Positions 1-12,312 of a stretch of 64,000 nucleotides of DNA are shown here, in pieces (the stretch's first letter is position 1; the number at the start of each line of letters is the position of its first letter). Made by a program: the position numbers and the translations under genes. Source of the DNA: Medicago truncatula (lineage: Eukaryota; Streptophyta; Magnoliopsida; Fabales; Fabaceae); NCBI RefSeq assembly GCF_003473485.1, contig NC_053049.1:31021292-31085291 (forward strand). The letters run 5' to 3'. The notes beneath the pieces are model-generated. The model was not told the origin of the DNA. It worked only from the letters and a program-made list of their open reading frames with translations, and searched no databases.

Positions 1-1797
1 TTAATTAAGGAGTATAATGATTATTTATATCTCATCATGTTTGACATGAGTCGATCTAAAATAAGATTATGACTCTGTGACTCTTGTAATTGCTTTATTT
101 ACAGTTATTCTTTACCCACGACAAGTTCCAATTGAGGTAATCATAAAGACACCATATTTGATATGGAGGTAAAGTACCTATTTTGACTTTATGATAATTT
201 TAGGTTATATGGTTTACTAAATAAACTTCAAATTAAATGAATGTATACTTGTGGAGGTTCCCTTAGGAAACTAGAGGATACTATTTCTACATCTTCTTCC
301 TTGACAAAAGTTGTTTGTCTCTAGAACTAGAGTATTCCTTTTCAAAGAGTATAGCTCTGCAAGAGCTGGTGGGAGTGATGTAGAACTTGAATTAAGTCAA
401 GTACCACAAAATACATGTTTCTCTAAGAATGGAACATGAACCGATTCAACAAAGGGTTGTTGGTAAATTGCTAGTTCGAGTAGCACATGATCTAGATGAG
501 TCTGATATGTCATAACACTAGGATGAGAAACATGATTTTGTCATGACTCAACAAGGTGATATGATGCTCATGGAAGATGAGCACCTGACTTACTAGAAGG
601 TCGCAAATGGTCTGATTTTGAGAAGTAGCCATATGCCATGAGATATTATAAAGAAGCCATGTACACAAGCCATATATGGATATTGGTTATATCATTCAAA
701 TGAGTATGACTCATAAAATGAATGTGAGTTTTCTTGTAGAAAACTAACATGGATGGTATTATGAATACATTTAAGATGTGATTGATTATATAAGGTTTCA
801 TGCAATTCATGATGCATATCATGACGAAACCATTCCATCATCGTAATGCTTAAATCTAACGATCCCAATTCTCATTGTTGTATAATACATGTTCTAGAAG
901 ATGGATAATGAGGTTTTATTCATTAATTGGAGCAACCTTATATATGTAGGATTTCGTTAATCCAAAGGATACTAGAAAGGTAGATGTATTATAAAATTCA
1001 TTTATGAATTAGAGAAAACTTCTCAAAGTTGAATTTTTATTTTATTAATGAAGTTTTATGAAAACTTTTATTAATAAAGAAATCTTGTGCACATAAGGAG
1101 ATTAGTGGGAGCATTGATATTAGTTTGGTGGAGTATGTGGATGACATACTAGTCACCTAAATAATTTATTTACACATGTAAGACATGGTTAGAAAATTAT
1201 TTTCAATATGTACCAAAATTGATTATAGTGTTCGACACTAGAATACCTTCAAGAATATCCTTGGATGTCTTAAAAGACTATGGATTGTTTCTTGAACACG
1301 GATGAAAGAAACATTGTAAATGAGTTACAATGATGTTGACTTTCATATCGGTGTACAGTATATCAAGATTGTAATTTGGAATAAATGTTATGCTAGGATA
1401 TCAACTATGAAATTTGTAAAAATACAAGCTTCAGATAGTTGTTGTTTCTATTACAGATGTCAAATATATATGATTTGGATTGTTTAGCTCATAGCTGAGT
1501 GAAAACATGTGTTTCTTGCATTGCGGATTCCATTGATCTCGTATGAGGTAAAATTGGTTTAAATCTTGCGAGCAATGAAAACTTGATCTCACCAATGATC
1601 CAAATGTATACTTCGACACTTCAATTTCTTTTCGATTGAAGATCGAAAATGGAAATTGAAAGAAGTATAACCTACCAACATAAGAAAGAGTTCCTGATCT
1701 CCTAGTATATTATCTTGCCCATAGTGTGCTTGATGCTAACACTTGACCAATAGATATTTAGTTAATATTTGATTGGCTTTTAGTGCTAGTGGGAGAT
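1..1797 (+). mobile_element. Decayed Ty1/Copia internal region (reverse transcriptase / RNase H part)
   Basis: No open frame survives, but bases 1125-1151 still read L-V-E-Y-V-D-D-I-L, the YVDD box of Copia reverse transcriptase, on the plus strand. The region ends at 1787-1797 in a purine-rich polypurine tract directly before the LTR start. The order (RT box, then PPT, then LTR) is that of the 3' half of a Copia element; the 5' half lies outside the window. Stops and frameshifts are frequent, so this copy cannot encode a product. Confidence 0.75.
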
Positions 1798-3234
1798 TGT
1801 TGGAGTAAGCCCTAATAGCCAATCTTTGTTGATTGGGTTTGGCTTTGTATCATGATATTGATACAAGTATATATTGTGAATATATAATAATAAGGCATTT
1901 CTTTATTGATTTTGTTTTGTTTCAAAATAATAAAGTCCCTAGAATAGTTAGTCCGTTTAATGGAACATTAAGTATAACTTAATTGTGAGACCCCGTTAAA
2001 CATAAGGAAACTATTCTTAAAAGTATCCGTAGTCAAGCTTTGTTGAGAAGTGGGATATCATTAAAGCATAGAGACTATTATGTGGGTAGACTGATGATCA
2101 CATCTCACAGATCACAGATAAAAAGTTATCAAGTCTTCACATAAATATAAATATTAGGAGTAATATTTATATTGGATTGATCCGCCATGAGAATACTACA
2201 TAGTAAAAGTTATGAAAAATGTCATAAGATATTCTCATCGTGATAGTGGTGTATTCCACCCTTCGACCTGAAACCACTATGTACCCTAGATGTTGGAGTC
2301 GAGTGCTTTGTCACCATTCAAACGTTGTCCGTAACAGGGTGACTATAAAGTTGGTTGATGGGTACTCCATGAATCATGCTGAGGGACATGAGTGACCGAG
2401 ATGGAATTTGCCCCTCCTACATAACAGGAGAAATGTCTATGGGCCCAATATTGAACTAGACAAGGATGACACGGTCTATGCCTTGTGTTCAATATAGACA
2501 TGAGGGCAAAAGGGTAATTATACACATGAACATTATCACGGAAAGGTTTCGTCAGATCACATGACATTCTCGTCACTTGGGTAGCAGTGATGTGTTGCTA
2601 GATACCGCTCACTGTTTATAATATTAAATACGCTATTTAATATTATTGTCAACGCTACGGGAACCTATTGGGTCACACACAAAGGACAGATAGATGAGAG
2701 AAATAAATAAGTAAGACTTCTTTATAAAATAATAAGTGAGACTTATTAGTAATTAAATAATTAAATATGACTTTATTATTTGATTTACGAAAAATAGAGA
2801 AACGCGGTCCACCGTAAGGTACGATGTATTTAAGTGTTGTCTTGCTGACTACATAAGTGATTCTATAAATAGAACCCTTGTGTTGAAGCATGACTAACAT
2901 TTTGTGAGTGCTTAACCTAATTCACAAAAAGTTGTGAAACCCTAGCCGCCGCTCTCTAAACCTGGTTCTCTCTGAATCTCTGTTGGAATTGGCTAGCACT
3001 GGTCATCGGAGAAGTTCTGTTCGTGTGGACTGAGTAGAGGCATCGCTTTGTGCGTGATCAGAAATATTTCTTCGGTTCTGCTCTTCAAGAGGTAAACACA
3101 TGAATCTTAAAGTGTTTAAGTTTCTGTTTGATTTGTGATTAATGATTTAATCAAGATCCGTTTCAATGAGATTTCTTCCGCAAAGAGGATTAAAATTGTG
3201 AAAAACCCTCTCTTAAAATCTTAAAATCCCTACA
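1798..3234 (+). mobile_element. 3' LTR of the Copia element
   Basis: Begins TGTTGGAG immediately after the polypurine tract and most plausibly ends CCCTACA at 3234, giving TG...CA ends (TGTTGG against TGTAGG on the other strand). Length about 1.44 kb. The 5' boundary is clear. The 3' boundary is inferred from the CA end alone, because the partner LTR and the outer target duplication are not in the window. Confidence 0.65.
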
Positions 3235-3479
3235 CCAATACGTTGGGGGCTTGACGCCCTGGATTGGTACGACATGCATATAAGAGGTCTAAGTTGCATA
3301 GTCAAGTTGGAGTCGCATTCGTCGAGTCAAAGATGTTTAAGTTGCCAAGTTGTTGAAGCTGTGATTCTTTATATGAACTATTAAAGATGTGATATATGAT
3401 ATATTATTATCTATGATGAATATTATGATGATTTTAGGTTGTTAAATATAATTGTTGAATTATATGCTTAATATTATTG

Positions 3480-3920
3480 TTTTGTGAAATCTCACCCCTT
3501 CTGCTTGGAAACGATGCTCTTCGTATGAGTAACTTGCATGTGATCGAGTTTAAGTTGCTGTTAGATTGCTGTCGTGAGTGGATTATCTCTCATGTGTGTC
3601 TTTAGGTGCTCTGATACGTAACGGGTGAGAACTTTGTTGCATGCTTTTCTATTCCTTACGTATTGCTTATGAATTTACATGATTAAGTTGTTAATTGGAT
3701 TTTTATGAGATACTTTGATGAGACCTTCGTGCCAAAAGTATTTTTAGATGTTCGAATAAATTCCGCTGGAAAGTATTAAATATTATGTTATTGAATTTTG
3801 AAGGATAATTAGTTAATTATTCCGTTTATGATTTTAAGAAAAGAAGTGTGACATTCCGTTTATGTGAATTACTCTGATTAATTAAATGAAATTTTTACGT
3901 TGGGAAAACGGGGTGTTACA
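3480..3920 (+). mobile_element. Gypsy (chromovirus-type) LTR 3' end fragment
   Basis: The stretch ends in the sequence GGGGTGTTACA at 3910-3920 after a TTTACGTTGGGAAAACGG run, the usual tail of plant chromovirus LTRs of the Tekay/Del kind. No coding part or partner LTR is visible. The flanking bases 3235-3480 are non-coding and unassigned. Family assignment is from memory of LTR ends and is approximate. Confidence 0.5.
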
Positions 3921-4148
3921 GTTTCACCATTTCAAGCATTTCTTACATTCTAAGTAAGATATCATACACATCTCATAATAAACATCATATCCAAAATACA
4001 ATCATCCATTCATACAACTTCATTAGTCATATAAGAATAGTCACGATAGACAATTGGCTTAAGAAATATTTGGTTTTTTGCGGTTTTCAATTTTTTTGGA
4101 TTGGTTTACGGTTTTATTTTAGATCGGTTTGGATTTGAACACCTCTAA

Positions 4149-4498
4149 GACCATCTCCAATGGGAGGGTCTTCAAAATTTAAGACCCGATACCTATTTGT
4201 TATTCTCGTTGGGGAGAAGTTTTTACGGGGTCTTATAAGACCACGGGTCTCACTTAAGACCCTCAATCTTATGTGGGATCCACACTCTTTTAATATTAAA
4301 AAATTGAAATGTAATAATATAAAAGTGTTGATAGTTGATTAGTGAGTCTCTTTTAAAAAAATTATGTGAGATCCTAGGTTGGAGGAATTGAGTAGTTATT
4401 AGGTACTACTATTAAAAAATTATAAATTAGTGATGTGTCCATGTGCATGTGAAACACATTTAAGTACCTAAAAATGAGTGTCGTCATTGTGAATGCTC
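4149..4498. mobile_element. Tourist/Harbinger-like MITE (unit 1)
   Basis: Imperfect terminal inverted repeats GACCATCTCCAATGG and (opposite strand) GAGCATTCACAATGA enclose 350 bp. A TAA trinucleotide lies on each side (4146-4148 and 4499-4501), the target duplication expected of PIF/Harbinger elements. The same element is present, more decayed, in units 2 and 3, where a Stowaway has inserted into it. Confidence 0.5.
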
Positions 4499-5127
4499 TA
4501 ATAAAGACTATAACGTTCCCTTAATACACAAGTTAATAAGTTAAAGATAGAAGTTTTTTTTTTAAATTTTTTTTTGTCTATTCAATGATTTAAAAGTTTA
4601 AAAATTTATATTTACATTACAAAATTTATTTATTATTTCTTTTTTTATTCCTTAACTTGTGTGTACTTATAACACAAGTTAGCACGACCTTATGACTTTT
4701 TATTAAAAAATTGTGTAACTGTTACATCGACCAAAATAACAACTTATTTTATAAAAGAAGATAGAACTTGTATTTCAAAGACATATATAATAGAATCTTT
4801 AAACATGTAAAGCTGGTTTCTTCCCCCTTTCTTATTTGCATGTTAGGTAAGAAACAAAATGACGATAGGTCCCATGTTTAAAGCAGCATCTCTTGCCAAC
4901 TCCTTCACAATCAAACAAGAGAAATTTGGCATCTGTTGCCAATAATTCTCTCATCTCTCTCTTTCACTGAATAGTCTAACAAGGGAGTCAAAATCGTCGG
5001 CAAGATAGTGTTTCTATTTTTGGAAGAAAAGGACCAAACTTTTCTACCCTCCCTACCTAGTTTTCAGAAAGTTATCATTACAAATAACATAAACTCGTTG
5101 CTTATCACAAATAAGAAAGCTTGAAAG

Positions 5128-5409
5128 ATGTCTCACTTAATATCAGTGCTAGTTTTGTTGCTAGCAGTTATCACTCTTACAACTGTAGCAGGAAATATTA
5201 ATCCCAAGTATGAGTCTGCACGATCCAATGGATTCATCAGTTACGAGCCCCCACAAACTGATACACAAAAACTGGTTGCTCTCAATCACAGGCGACGTAG
5301 ACATTTAGCACATTTTCCTCCCAGAATTAGCGTCCCACCAATTAACATCCCAGGAAGACCACACCCACGGCCTCTTGGACTTCCGATACGCCCACCTCCA
5401 AAAATGTAA
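5128..5409 (+). CDS. Small secreted proline-rich protein, copy 1 (unrecognised family)
   Basis: Single-exon ORF of 93 aa. Residues 1-21 form a clear signal peptide (MSHLISVLVLLLAVITLTTVAG) with a likely cut just before NINPKYES. The next 30 residues are shared almost unchanged by all three copies (NPKYESARSNGFISY, then TDTQKLV). A polybasic RRRRH follows at about residues 55-59, then a proline-rich tail ending PIRPPPKM. No cysteines, so it is not a nodule cysteine-rich peptide. The layout suits a preproprotein cut at the basic run to release a proline-rich peptide, but that is inference and I know no family with this motif. The start is the first ATG after a leader (GAAAGCTTGAAAG) conserved in all three copies. 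A decayed Stowaway-like end (CCCTCCGGTTATAATTTATAAG) sits about 50 bp after the stop. Confidence 0.75.
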   Translation: MSHLISVLVLLLAVITLTTVAGNINPKYESARSNGFISYEPPQTDTQKLVALNHRRRRHLAHFPPRISVPPINIPGRPHPRPLGLPIRPPPKM

Positions 5410-6359
5410 GAATTAAGAACTCACTATTTGAGGAGGGCTAAGTTGGTCCAATAAACTATTCCCTCCGGTTATAATTTATAAGAAAAAAATTGTTTTTGAG
5501 ATTCATTAAATTCTTAATATATATATTATATGTTAAACACATTAAATATTCAACGAATTCAAAAAATAGTTTTTTTTTCTTATAAATATGACCCATTTTT
5601 CATAGTATATTTTATATCTTAGTTGTAATTTTGATTTATATGTTTCTAGTATCTTTTAGGGTGCTTAAGATTTTACCATATGGATAATAATGATTTATTC
5701 ATAATATTATTTGAGAAGTATATTGTTCATTAAGGAAAAGAACATTGGGCTTTGCCCTCTTTTGTACCAAAAAAAAAAAAAAAGAACAAAAATGAATGAG
5801 GAAATGCCGTTAATTGTATTTGATAGTTTTTCTAATGTTTTTTGTTGACAAAGTTTTGCTAATGTTTATTTTCTTAGCTTAGCATCTTTAATTTTCATAG
5901 TTCCATATATTTAGTTTATTTGGAGCCTATCAACGATATTCCGGTTCGAATCTTGATGATAATGTCTAACCTAATAATATTTGATATTTATCGGTTTAGA
6001 TATATCTTGCAAACAAAACACAGCCGATTATATCATACTTATATTTATAAAATAACAAATTTTATACCAGTCAATCACGTTGAGACTACCCTTATTTACA
6101 CACATTTATCTTATTGTCATGTTGGAAAATTGATGTAATGTTCGAAGAAAAATTGGAAGATTAAACACCAAATATTATACTTTAATCTAATGTTGTGTAC
6201 ATGGAAAAAATAGAGTGTGGAGGTCCCACATAAAATAGAACACACACATTAGTAGTGTTTAAATTGCGGTATTTAATTTTAAATATTTGATAATGATAAA
6301 AATAATAGTAATTATTATTTTTATTCGAGTACTATTAAGATCATAGTTCCTTTTTGGAA

Positions 6360-6660
6360 TAATAATGTCCCGTCGAAATTGGAATAATAATGTCCCGTCG
6401 AAATTAAGAATGATCTTAAATGTATATAAACATTCTTTCAATATTTTTCTAATTGAGGAGAAATTAAAAGTGGAAATGGTGGTATCACCATATTTGAGTG
6501 GTCGTAGTGTCATATTGATATTTTGGAGAATTAAAGTTAGAATGGTGGTAACACCATATTTGAGTGGTCTCAGCACCATAAGAGAGTGGTAACAATACCA
6601 TATTAAAGTGGTTTCAGTGGTCTTACTACCGTATTGAAGGTGTAATTCTCGAACGGTTTT
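6360..6660. repeat. Short degenerate direct repeats in unit 1
   Basis: The 22-25 base phrase GGAATAATAATGTCCCGTCG occurs twice at 6355-6405 (once only in unit 2). It is followed by several copies of a motif of the form ACCATATTTGAGTGGTC / ACCATATTAAAGTGG at 6485-6645. The matching stretch in unit 2 is at 11630-11810. No coding potential is convincing here; frames that stay open do so through the low-complexity repeats. Confidence 0.55.
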
Positions 6661-7654
6661 TTACAGTGCAATAGTTAATCGAACAGTTCTAACTGGGCTT
6701 ATTTTATCCTGCAGACGGCGTGGTTGATAGTTTGCCTTGCACAATTTTGGACAGTGCCACGAAACGTCTTATAGAGAGCGACATTGTCGTGACTCAACCT
6801 AGTAACAACTTCGGTAGATAATATAATTTATAAATCCAAATACAACAGTTTGGAAATCCAAAAACAATTTTCATGCAAATTTACTATTAGCAATGTACTG
6901 GTTTATGTCAAACCAGTGTCAATTGAATTACTCCAATTTAGCCAAACTCCAATATATATTTTCATTTACTTTATACATTTACCGGTACTGATTTGTTGTT
7001 AATTAGAAATTTTTAATGACTTAATAGATTTAAAATCTCTGTGAGCAACAAATTACAAGCATTGTTTTAAATATATAAATCTTTCAAATGATACATCTAT
7101 GCCACTATTTCTTTAAATTAGAGTTTGTATTTTGTACACCTGCTGTTGTTTTGTGAATTTCTATTTGTTCTCATGCCTTCCAGATTGAAATGAAGATATA
7201 GAAGAAAAAATATGCTGAAACTAGCTAATTTTCGCAGACTAAACTATTAAATTAGTCTCCAACTTTGTGTGATGTTCTCAAAGAGTGCCTTCCATACTAA
7301 TATGAAGATATGGAAAGAATAATTCAAAAAGATTAGTCAATTTCTTTTCATGTTAACTCTTCGATTTTTAGTAAAAGAGATTCTAGTAATCTCGAGTTCA
7401 TATGTAAGGTAAGTAAAATTTGATCTATAATTGTTTTACTCAATAACATCATATGTCATAAACAATCTGTTCTTTAATGAAATTTATTAACCACTCAAGC
7501 ACAATTGCTTGTTTAAGATTAGTCAAATTTTACTCTTATCAGTTCTTTAAAGAATATGTTAGGGACTAATTTGAATTTTTTTTTATCGCAAGGGACTAAT
7601 TCGATTGAAAGTGGATAAATTTAGAGATCAAACTTGAAAATGATTAAATACAAA

Positions 7655-7775
7655 TCCACTTGGGTTGAACTAGTGGTATTGGTTTGGGACCTTAGAGTGT
7701 GCTCCTTTTCAAGGCTCATGTTCGATTCTCTCTAGTGCTAATTTAGGTGGGTTAATTTAGTTTCTTAAATAAAAA
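7655..7775 (+). repeat. SINE-like fragment
   Basis: Contains GGTTGAACTAGTGG followed about 60 bp later by GTTCGATTCTC, resembling the A and B boxes of a polymerase III promoter. An A-rich tail is weak. The same sequence lies in unit 2 at 13155-13275, so it predates the duplication. Assignment as a tRNA-derived SINE is tentative. Confidence 0.35.
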
Positions 7776-7999
7776 GTGATTAAATACAAAAAGAACTTGA
7801 TAGTTTAATAGAGTTAGAAATAATTTTGGTATACTCATAATTTCATAAACCAATCCGAGAATGTTATACAAAATCATAGTCTAATTTTATGATACCTCTA
7901 TTTCTTTTTGGTAAATAGAGATAACTTTCATTAACCAACACAATTATTATAAACCACATGGAATTAGGAAACAACTAAACAAAGAAACAAGAGTTAAGC

Positions 8000-8468
8000 T
8001 CAAACAAACAAAAAGAACCATTAGCTTCGCACCCGAATCATCAGAGTTTGCACCTTCTTGAATTGCAATCCTATAATGTAAGCATCCATCTTGATTTGGT
8101 TAAGGGGTTGTTGAACAGATCGGTAACAATTCTGAAATCTTCTATCATTCCTCTCCTTCCAGATCATATAGAGGGTCACACTCAACACCATTCTATGAGT
8201 TTGATGCATGTCATTGTTACTGTTACAATGAGACTGGATATATTGCAAAATAGATTGCCAATTGCTTATATTGACACTCATATTCATCCATCTCATAGCA
8301 CCTTTCTAAACAACATCATCATATTCACAAGAAAAAAAAAGGTGAGAATGAGTTTCATTCTCCTTTGTACACAAAATGCAAACCTGGTCACATTGGATAC
8401 CTACTTTAAGCATCCTCTCACATCTCCGATGTTTTTACAAAACAACATCCTAATTCCAAACACATAAA
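8000..8468 (-). pseudogene. LINE reverse transcriptase C-terminal zinc-binding (zf-RVT) fragment, unit 1
   Basis: On the minus strand the conceptual reading contains VGIQCDQVCILCTKENET, then HLFFSCEY, then VTLYMIWKERNDRRFQN. That is the CxxC...H...C pattern and the IWKERN(D/R)R box typical of the zinc-binding domain downstream of plant LINE reverse transcriptases. Stops and at least one frameshift separate the parts, and no upstream RT is present. It is an isolated, non-functional fragment, duplicated with the unit (compare 13490-13955). Plus-strand frames across it are shadows. Confidence 0.7.
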
Positions 8469-8479
8469 AAAAAAAAAAA

Positions 8480-9121
8480 GGTTAATAGAGCTTTACCCCC
8501 TGTAATATAGGGCACTTTTGGTTTCCCCCCTGTAAAGTATTTTTTTTTAGATTCTGTCCTTGTAAAATAAGGATTCTTCAAGATTGCCGCTTGAGCCCTG
8601 TGACTCAACAGAGTCTATGATGTGACATTTTATTTTATTTTTCAATTTTTTTGGATGCCACGTGCAAAAAAGAATTTACATGTCATTTATAATTAAAAAA
8701 GTAAAAAAATATATTTTTTTTTAAAAACGAAAAATCTTTTTTTAATTATTTTTTAAAAAGCTCAAATTATTTTAAAAATCAGAAAAAAATACTAATTATT
8801 TTCAAAAAATTGAAAAAAAAATCAATTTTTTTTTCAAAAATTAAAAAAATTGAAAATTTTATTTTGAAAATGAAATTCCAGATTTTTTTTTATTTTAGCT
8901 CAAAAAAATGACATGGAAAATGTATTTTACATGTGGCATTAAAAAAAATTGAAAAAAAAAATGCCACGTTAGTGACACATCAAAGATTCTGCTGAGTCAC
9001 AGTGCATAGGTGACAATCTTGAAGAATCTTTATTTTACAAGGACGGAATCTAAAAAAATAAAATTACAAGGGGGAAAATCAAAAGTGCTCTATATTACAG
9101 GGGTTAAAGCCCTATAAACCC
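8480..9121. mobile_element. Long-TIR foldback element at the unit 1/unit 2 junction
   Basis: The left arm (GGTTAATAGAGCTTTACCCC, then CTGTAATATAGGGCACTTTT, on to the GTGACTCAACAGA block) is matched in inverted orientation by the right arm from about 8960 to 9121, giving arms of roughly 170 bp around an A/T-rich middle. The arms resemble Mutator-type MITEs, but the flanks are A-runs and no 9-bp target duplication can be read. A second copy sits at the end of unit 2 (13963-14592). Confidence 0.7.
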
Positions 9122-9467
9122 TAAAAAAATATTCGGTTTTTTGCGGTTTTTAATTTTTTTTGGATTAGTTTACGGTTTTTTTATCGGTTTGAATTTGAAC
9201 ACCCCTAAAACCATCTCCAATGGGAGATCTTCAACATTTAAGACCCGATATCTATTAGGTACCCCCATTTGGGAGAAAAAATTTCAAGGTCTTATAAGAC
9301 CATGGGGGGTCTCACTTAAGACCCTCAATCTTAAGCGGGACCCACTCTATTTTAATATTAAAAAATTGAAATATAATAATATAAAGTTATTGATTGTTGC
9401 TTATCGTGACTCATTTAAGTAATTTGTATGAGATGCTGGGTTGGAAGGATTGAGTACTTATTAGATA

Positions 9468-9741
9468 CTTCCTCCGTTTCAAAATACTTGTCCATTTTGA
9501 AGAAATTACACATACCAAGGAATCAAATAAATGTTGTCATTTTTGATGAAATTCTTTGTGTTTTTTTCTATAATACCCTTACTCATTTATGATTTCATTC
9601 AATTATTTCTCTCTCAAAAATAAATAGGTAAGAGTAATATTGATAAACCAATAATTAATGTTGCATTGAAACTTGAAAGTGACAAGTAAAATGAAACAAA
9701 ATAATTCTTCAAAATGGATAAGTATTGTGAGACGGAGGGAG
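9468..9741. mobile_element. Stowaway-like MITE (unit 2)
   Basis: Ends CTTCCTCCGTTTC and GAGACGGAGGGAG are inverted repeats flanked by TA on both sides (9466-9467 and 9742-9743). That is the signature of Tc1/mariner Stowaway MITEs of the CTCCCTCCG type. Length 274 bp. The orthologous position in unit 1 (TA at 4404-4405) is empty. Confidence 0.85.
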
Positions 9742-10335
9742 TATTACTCTTAAATAATTATAAATAAGTGATGTATCCATGTAAGACTCATTTAAATATC
9801 TAAAAATGAGTGTCTCCATTATAGATGCTGTAATAAAGAATATAACTTTTTATTAAAAAGTTTTGTAATTATTACATCAACAAAAATAAAAACTTGTTTT
9901 ATAAAAAAAGTAAAAACATATATTTCAAAGACATACTTTCATTTAATACAATTCTTTTTTCTTTTTTACCAAACATTTAATACAATTCTTAAAAAACTTG
10001 TGAAGCTGGTTTCTCCCCCCTTTCTTCGCATGTTAGGACAGAAACAAAATGACAATAGGTCCCATATTAAAGCAGCCTCTCTCGCCAACTTCTTCACAAT
10101 CAAACAAGAGAAATTTGGCATCTTGCACCAATTTCTCTCATCTCTCTAACAAAGTTTATGTGAGTCAAAATCGTCGGCAAGATAGTGTTTCTATTTTTGG
10201 AAATTAAGTGGAAACTAAGTATTTTTGGAAGAAAAAGACCTGACTTTTCAACGCTCCCTACCTAGTTTTCAGAAAGTTATCTTTACAAATAATCTAAACT
10301 CGTTGCTGATATTCACAAATAAGAAAGCTTGAAAG

Positions 10336-10617
10336 ATGTCTCACTTAATATCAGTGCTAGTTTTGTTGCTAGCAATTATCACTCTTACTAGCGCAGCAAG
10401 AAATATTAATCCCAAATATGAGTCTGCACGATCCAATGGATTTATCAGTTACCAGCCCCCAACGACTGATACACAAAAACTGGTTGGTCTCAATCACAGG
10501 CGACGTAGACATTTAGCACCGCCGCCTCCTCCTAAGAAGCCTCCACCAATTCACGTCCCAGGAACACCACAACGACAGCCTCATCAACACCCGATACGCC
10601 CACCTCCTAAAATGTAA
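10336..10617 (+). CDS. Small secreted proline-rich protein, copy 2 (unrecognised family)
   Basis: Single-exon ORF, 93 aa, same start context and same architecture as the copy at 5128: signal peptide of about 21 residues, the constant block NINPKYESARSNGFISY, TDTQKLV, the basic run RRRRH, and a proline-rich tail ending PIRPPPKM. The tail differs strongly from copy 1: a PPPPP run and KKPPPIHVPG replace the corresponding residues, while the flanking DNA stays very similar. The signal-peptide end is SAARNINP rather than TVAGNINP, so the cut site may shift by a residue or two. Flanking DNA from about 300 bp upstream to more than 1 kb downstream matches copy 1, so regulatory sequence was duplicated with it. 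Confidence 0.75.
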   Translation: MSHLISVLVLLLAIITLTSAARNINPKYESARSNGFISYQPPTTDTQKLVGLNHRRRRHLAPPPPPKKPPPIHVPGTPQRQPHQHPIRPPPKM

Positions 10618-11972
10618 GAATTAAGAACTCACTATTTGAGGAGGCTAAGTTCGTCCAATAAACTATTCCCTCCGGTTATAATTTATAAGAAAAAAAATTT
10701 GTTTTTGAGATTCATTAAATACTTAATATATATTAAATACATTAAATATTCAATGAATTCAAAAAATAGTTTTTTTCTCTTATAAATATGACCCAAGGAA
10801 ATCAAGTTAATATCATTTTTCATAGTATATTTTATATCTTTCTTGTAATTTTGATTTATATGTTTCTATTATCTTTTAGTGTGCTTAAGATTTTACCATA
10901 TGGATAATAATGATTTATTCATAATATTATTTGAGAAGTGTATTGTTCATTAAGGAAAAGAACAAAAATGAATGAGGAAATGTCGTTAATTGTATTTGAT
11001 AGTTTTTCTAATGTTTTTTTTTTTTTGACAAAAGTTTTGCTAATGTTTATTTTCTTAGTTTAGCATCTTTAATTTTCATAGTTCCATATATTTAGTTTAT
11101 TTGGAGCCTATCAACGATATTCCGGTTTAAATCTTGATGATAATGTCTAACCTAATAATATTTGATATTTATCGGTTTAGATATGTCTTGCAAACAAAAC
11201 ACAACCGATTATATCATACTTATATTTATAAATAACAAATTTTATACCCGTCAATAACGTTGAGACTACCCTCATTTACACACATTTATCTTATTGTCAT
11301 GATGGAACATTCATATAATGTTGGAAGAAAAATTGGAAGATTAAACACCAAATATTATACTTTGATCTAATGTTGTGTACATTGAAAAAATAGTGTGGAG
11401 GTTCCACATAAAATAGAACACACACATTAGTAGTGTTTAAATTACGGTATTTAATTTTAAATATTTGATAATGATAAAAATAATAGTAATTATTATTTTT
11501 ATTCAAGTACTATTAAGATCATAGTTCCTTTTTGGAATAATAATGTCCCGTCGAAATTAAGAATGATCTTAAATGTATATAAACATTCTTTCAAAAAATT
11601 TCTAATTGAGGAGAAATTAAAAAGTGGAAATAGTGGTATCAGCATATTTGAGTGGTCGTAGTGCCATATTGATATTTTGGAGAATTAAAGTTAAAATGGT
11701 GGTAACACCATATTTGAGTGGTCTCAGCACCATAAGAGAGTGGTAACAATACCATATTAAAGTGGTTTCAACATTAAAGAGTGGTCTTACTATCATATTG
11801 AAGGTGTAATTCTCGAACGGTTTTCTACACTGCAATAGTTAATCGAACAGTTCTAACCGGGCTTGTTTTATATCCTGCAGACGGCGTGGTTAATAGTCTG
11901 TCTTGAACAATTTTGAGCAGTGTCATGAAATGTTTTATAGAGAGCGACCTGATCGTGACTCAACCTAGTAAC

Positions 11973-12312
11973 CAGTGGCGGAGCCCTATCAACGATTATA
12001 GGTCTATTTTGCGAGATTTTATGCAATTTTGTGTCAGTTTTATGTTTTGGTTGATCCAAATTCTTGCAAAGTGGTGTAGTGGCCCACCCGAAAATTTAAA
12101 TGATTCAATTATAGGTCTATTTTGTGAGATTTTATACAATTTTATGTCGGTTTTAGGTTTCGGTTGATCCAAATTCCCGCAAATTGGTGTAGTGGCCCAC
12201 CCGAAAAATTTAAATAATTCAATTATGAGTCTAATTTGCGAGACTTTAAACAATTTTTCAATAGTTAATTTTAGTGGCCCACCCTGACATTTTTTTCTGG
12301 CTGGCTCCGCCA
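11973..12312. mobile_element. hAT-like non-autonomous element inserted in unit 2 only
   Basis: Starts CAGTGGCGGAGCC and ends GGCTGGCTCCGCCA, giving overlapping inverted ends around TGGCGGAGCC. The 8 bases CTAGTAAC lie on both sides (11965-11972 and 12313-12320), and unit 1 has a single CTAGTAAC at the same place, so this is a clean insertion. An 8-bp duplication suits hAT. Because the TIR and TSD share bases, 5-8 bp are formally possible. The inside consists of about three tandem copies of a roughly 110-bp phrase containing GTGGCCCACCCGAAAA. No coding capacity. Confidence 0.8.

Larger units (their letters stand above)
4060..9126. repeat. Tandem segmental duplication, unit 1
   Basis: About 5.1 kb that is repeated, with high similarity along its length, at 9127-14596 (unit 2) and in shortened form at 14597-16915 (unit 3). 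It starts with the run TTTGGTTTTTTGCGG and contains, in order, a Tourist-like MITE, a small secreted-protein gene, degenerate minisatellite-like sequence, a SINE-like piece, a minus-strand LINE fragment and a long-TIR foldback element. Unit 1 lacks the Stowaway and hAT-like insertions found in the other units, so it keeps the ancestral sites. Confidence 0.9.

Noticed and set aside
8048..8467. 139-aa plus-strand ORF (and the 149-aa ORF at 13505)
   Set aside because: They lie antisense to a LINE zinc-binding-domain fragment whose minus-strand reading shows real family motifs; the plus frames show none.
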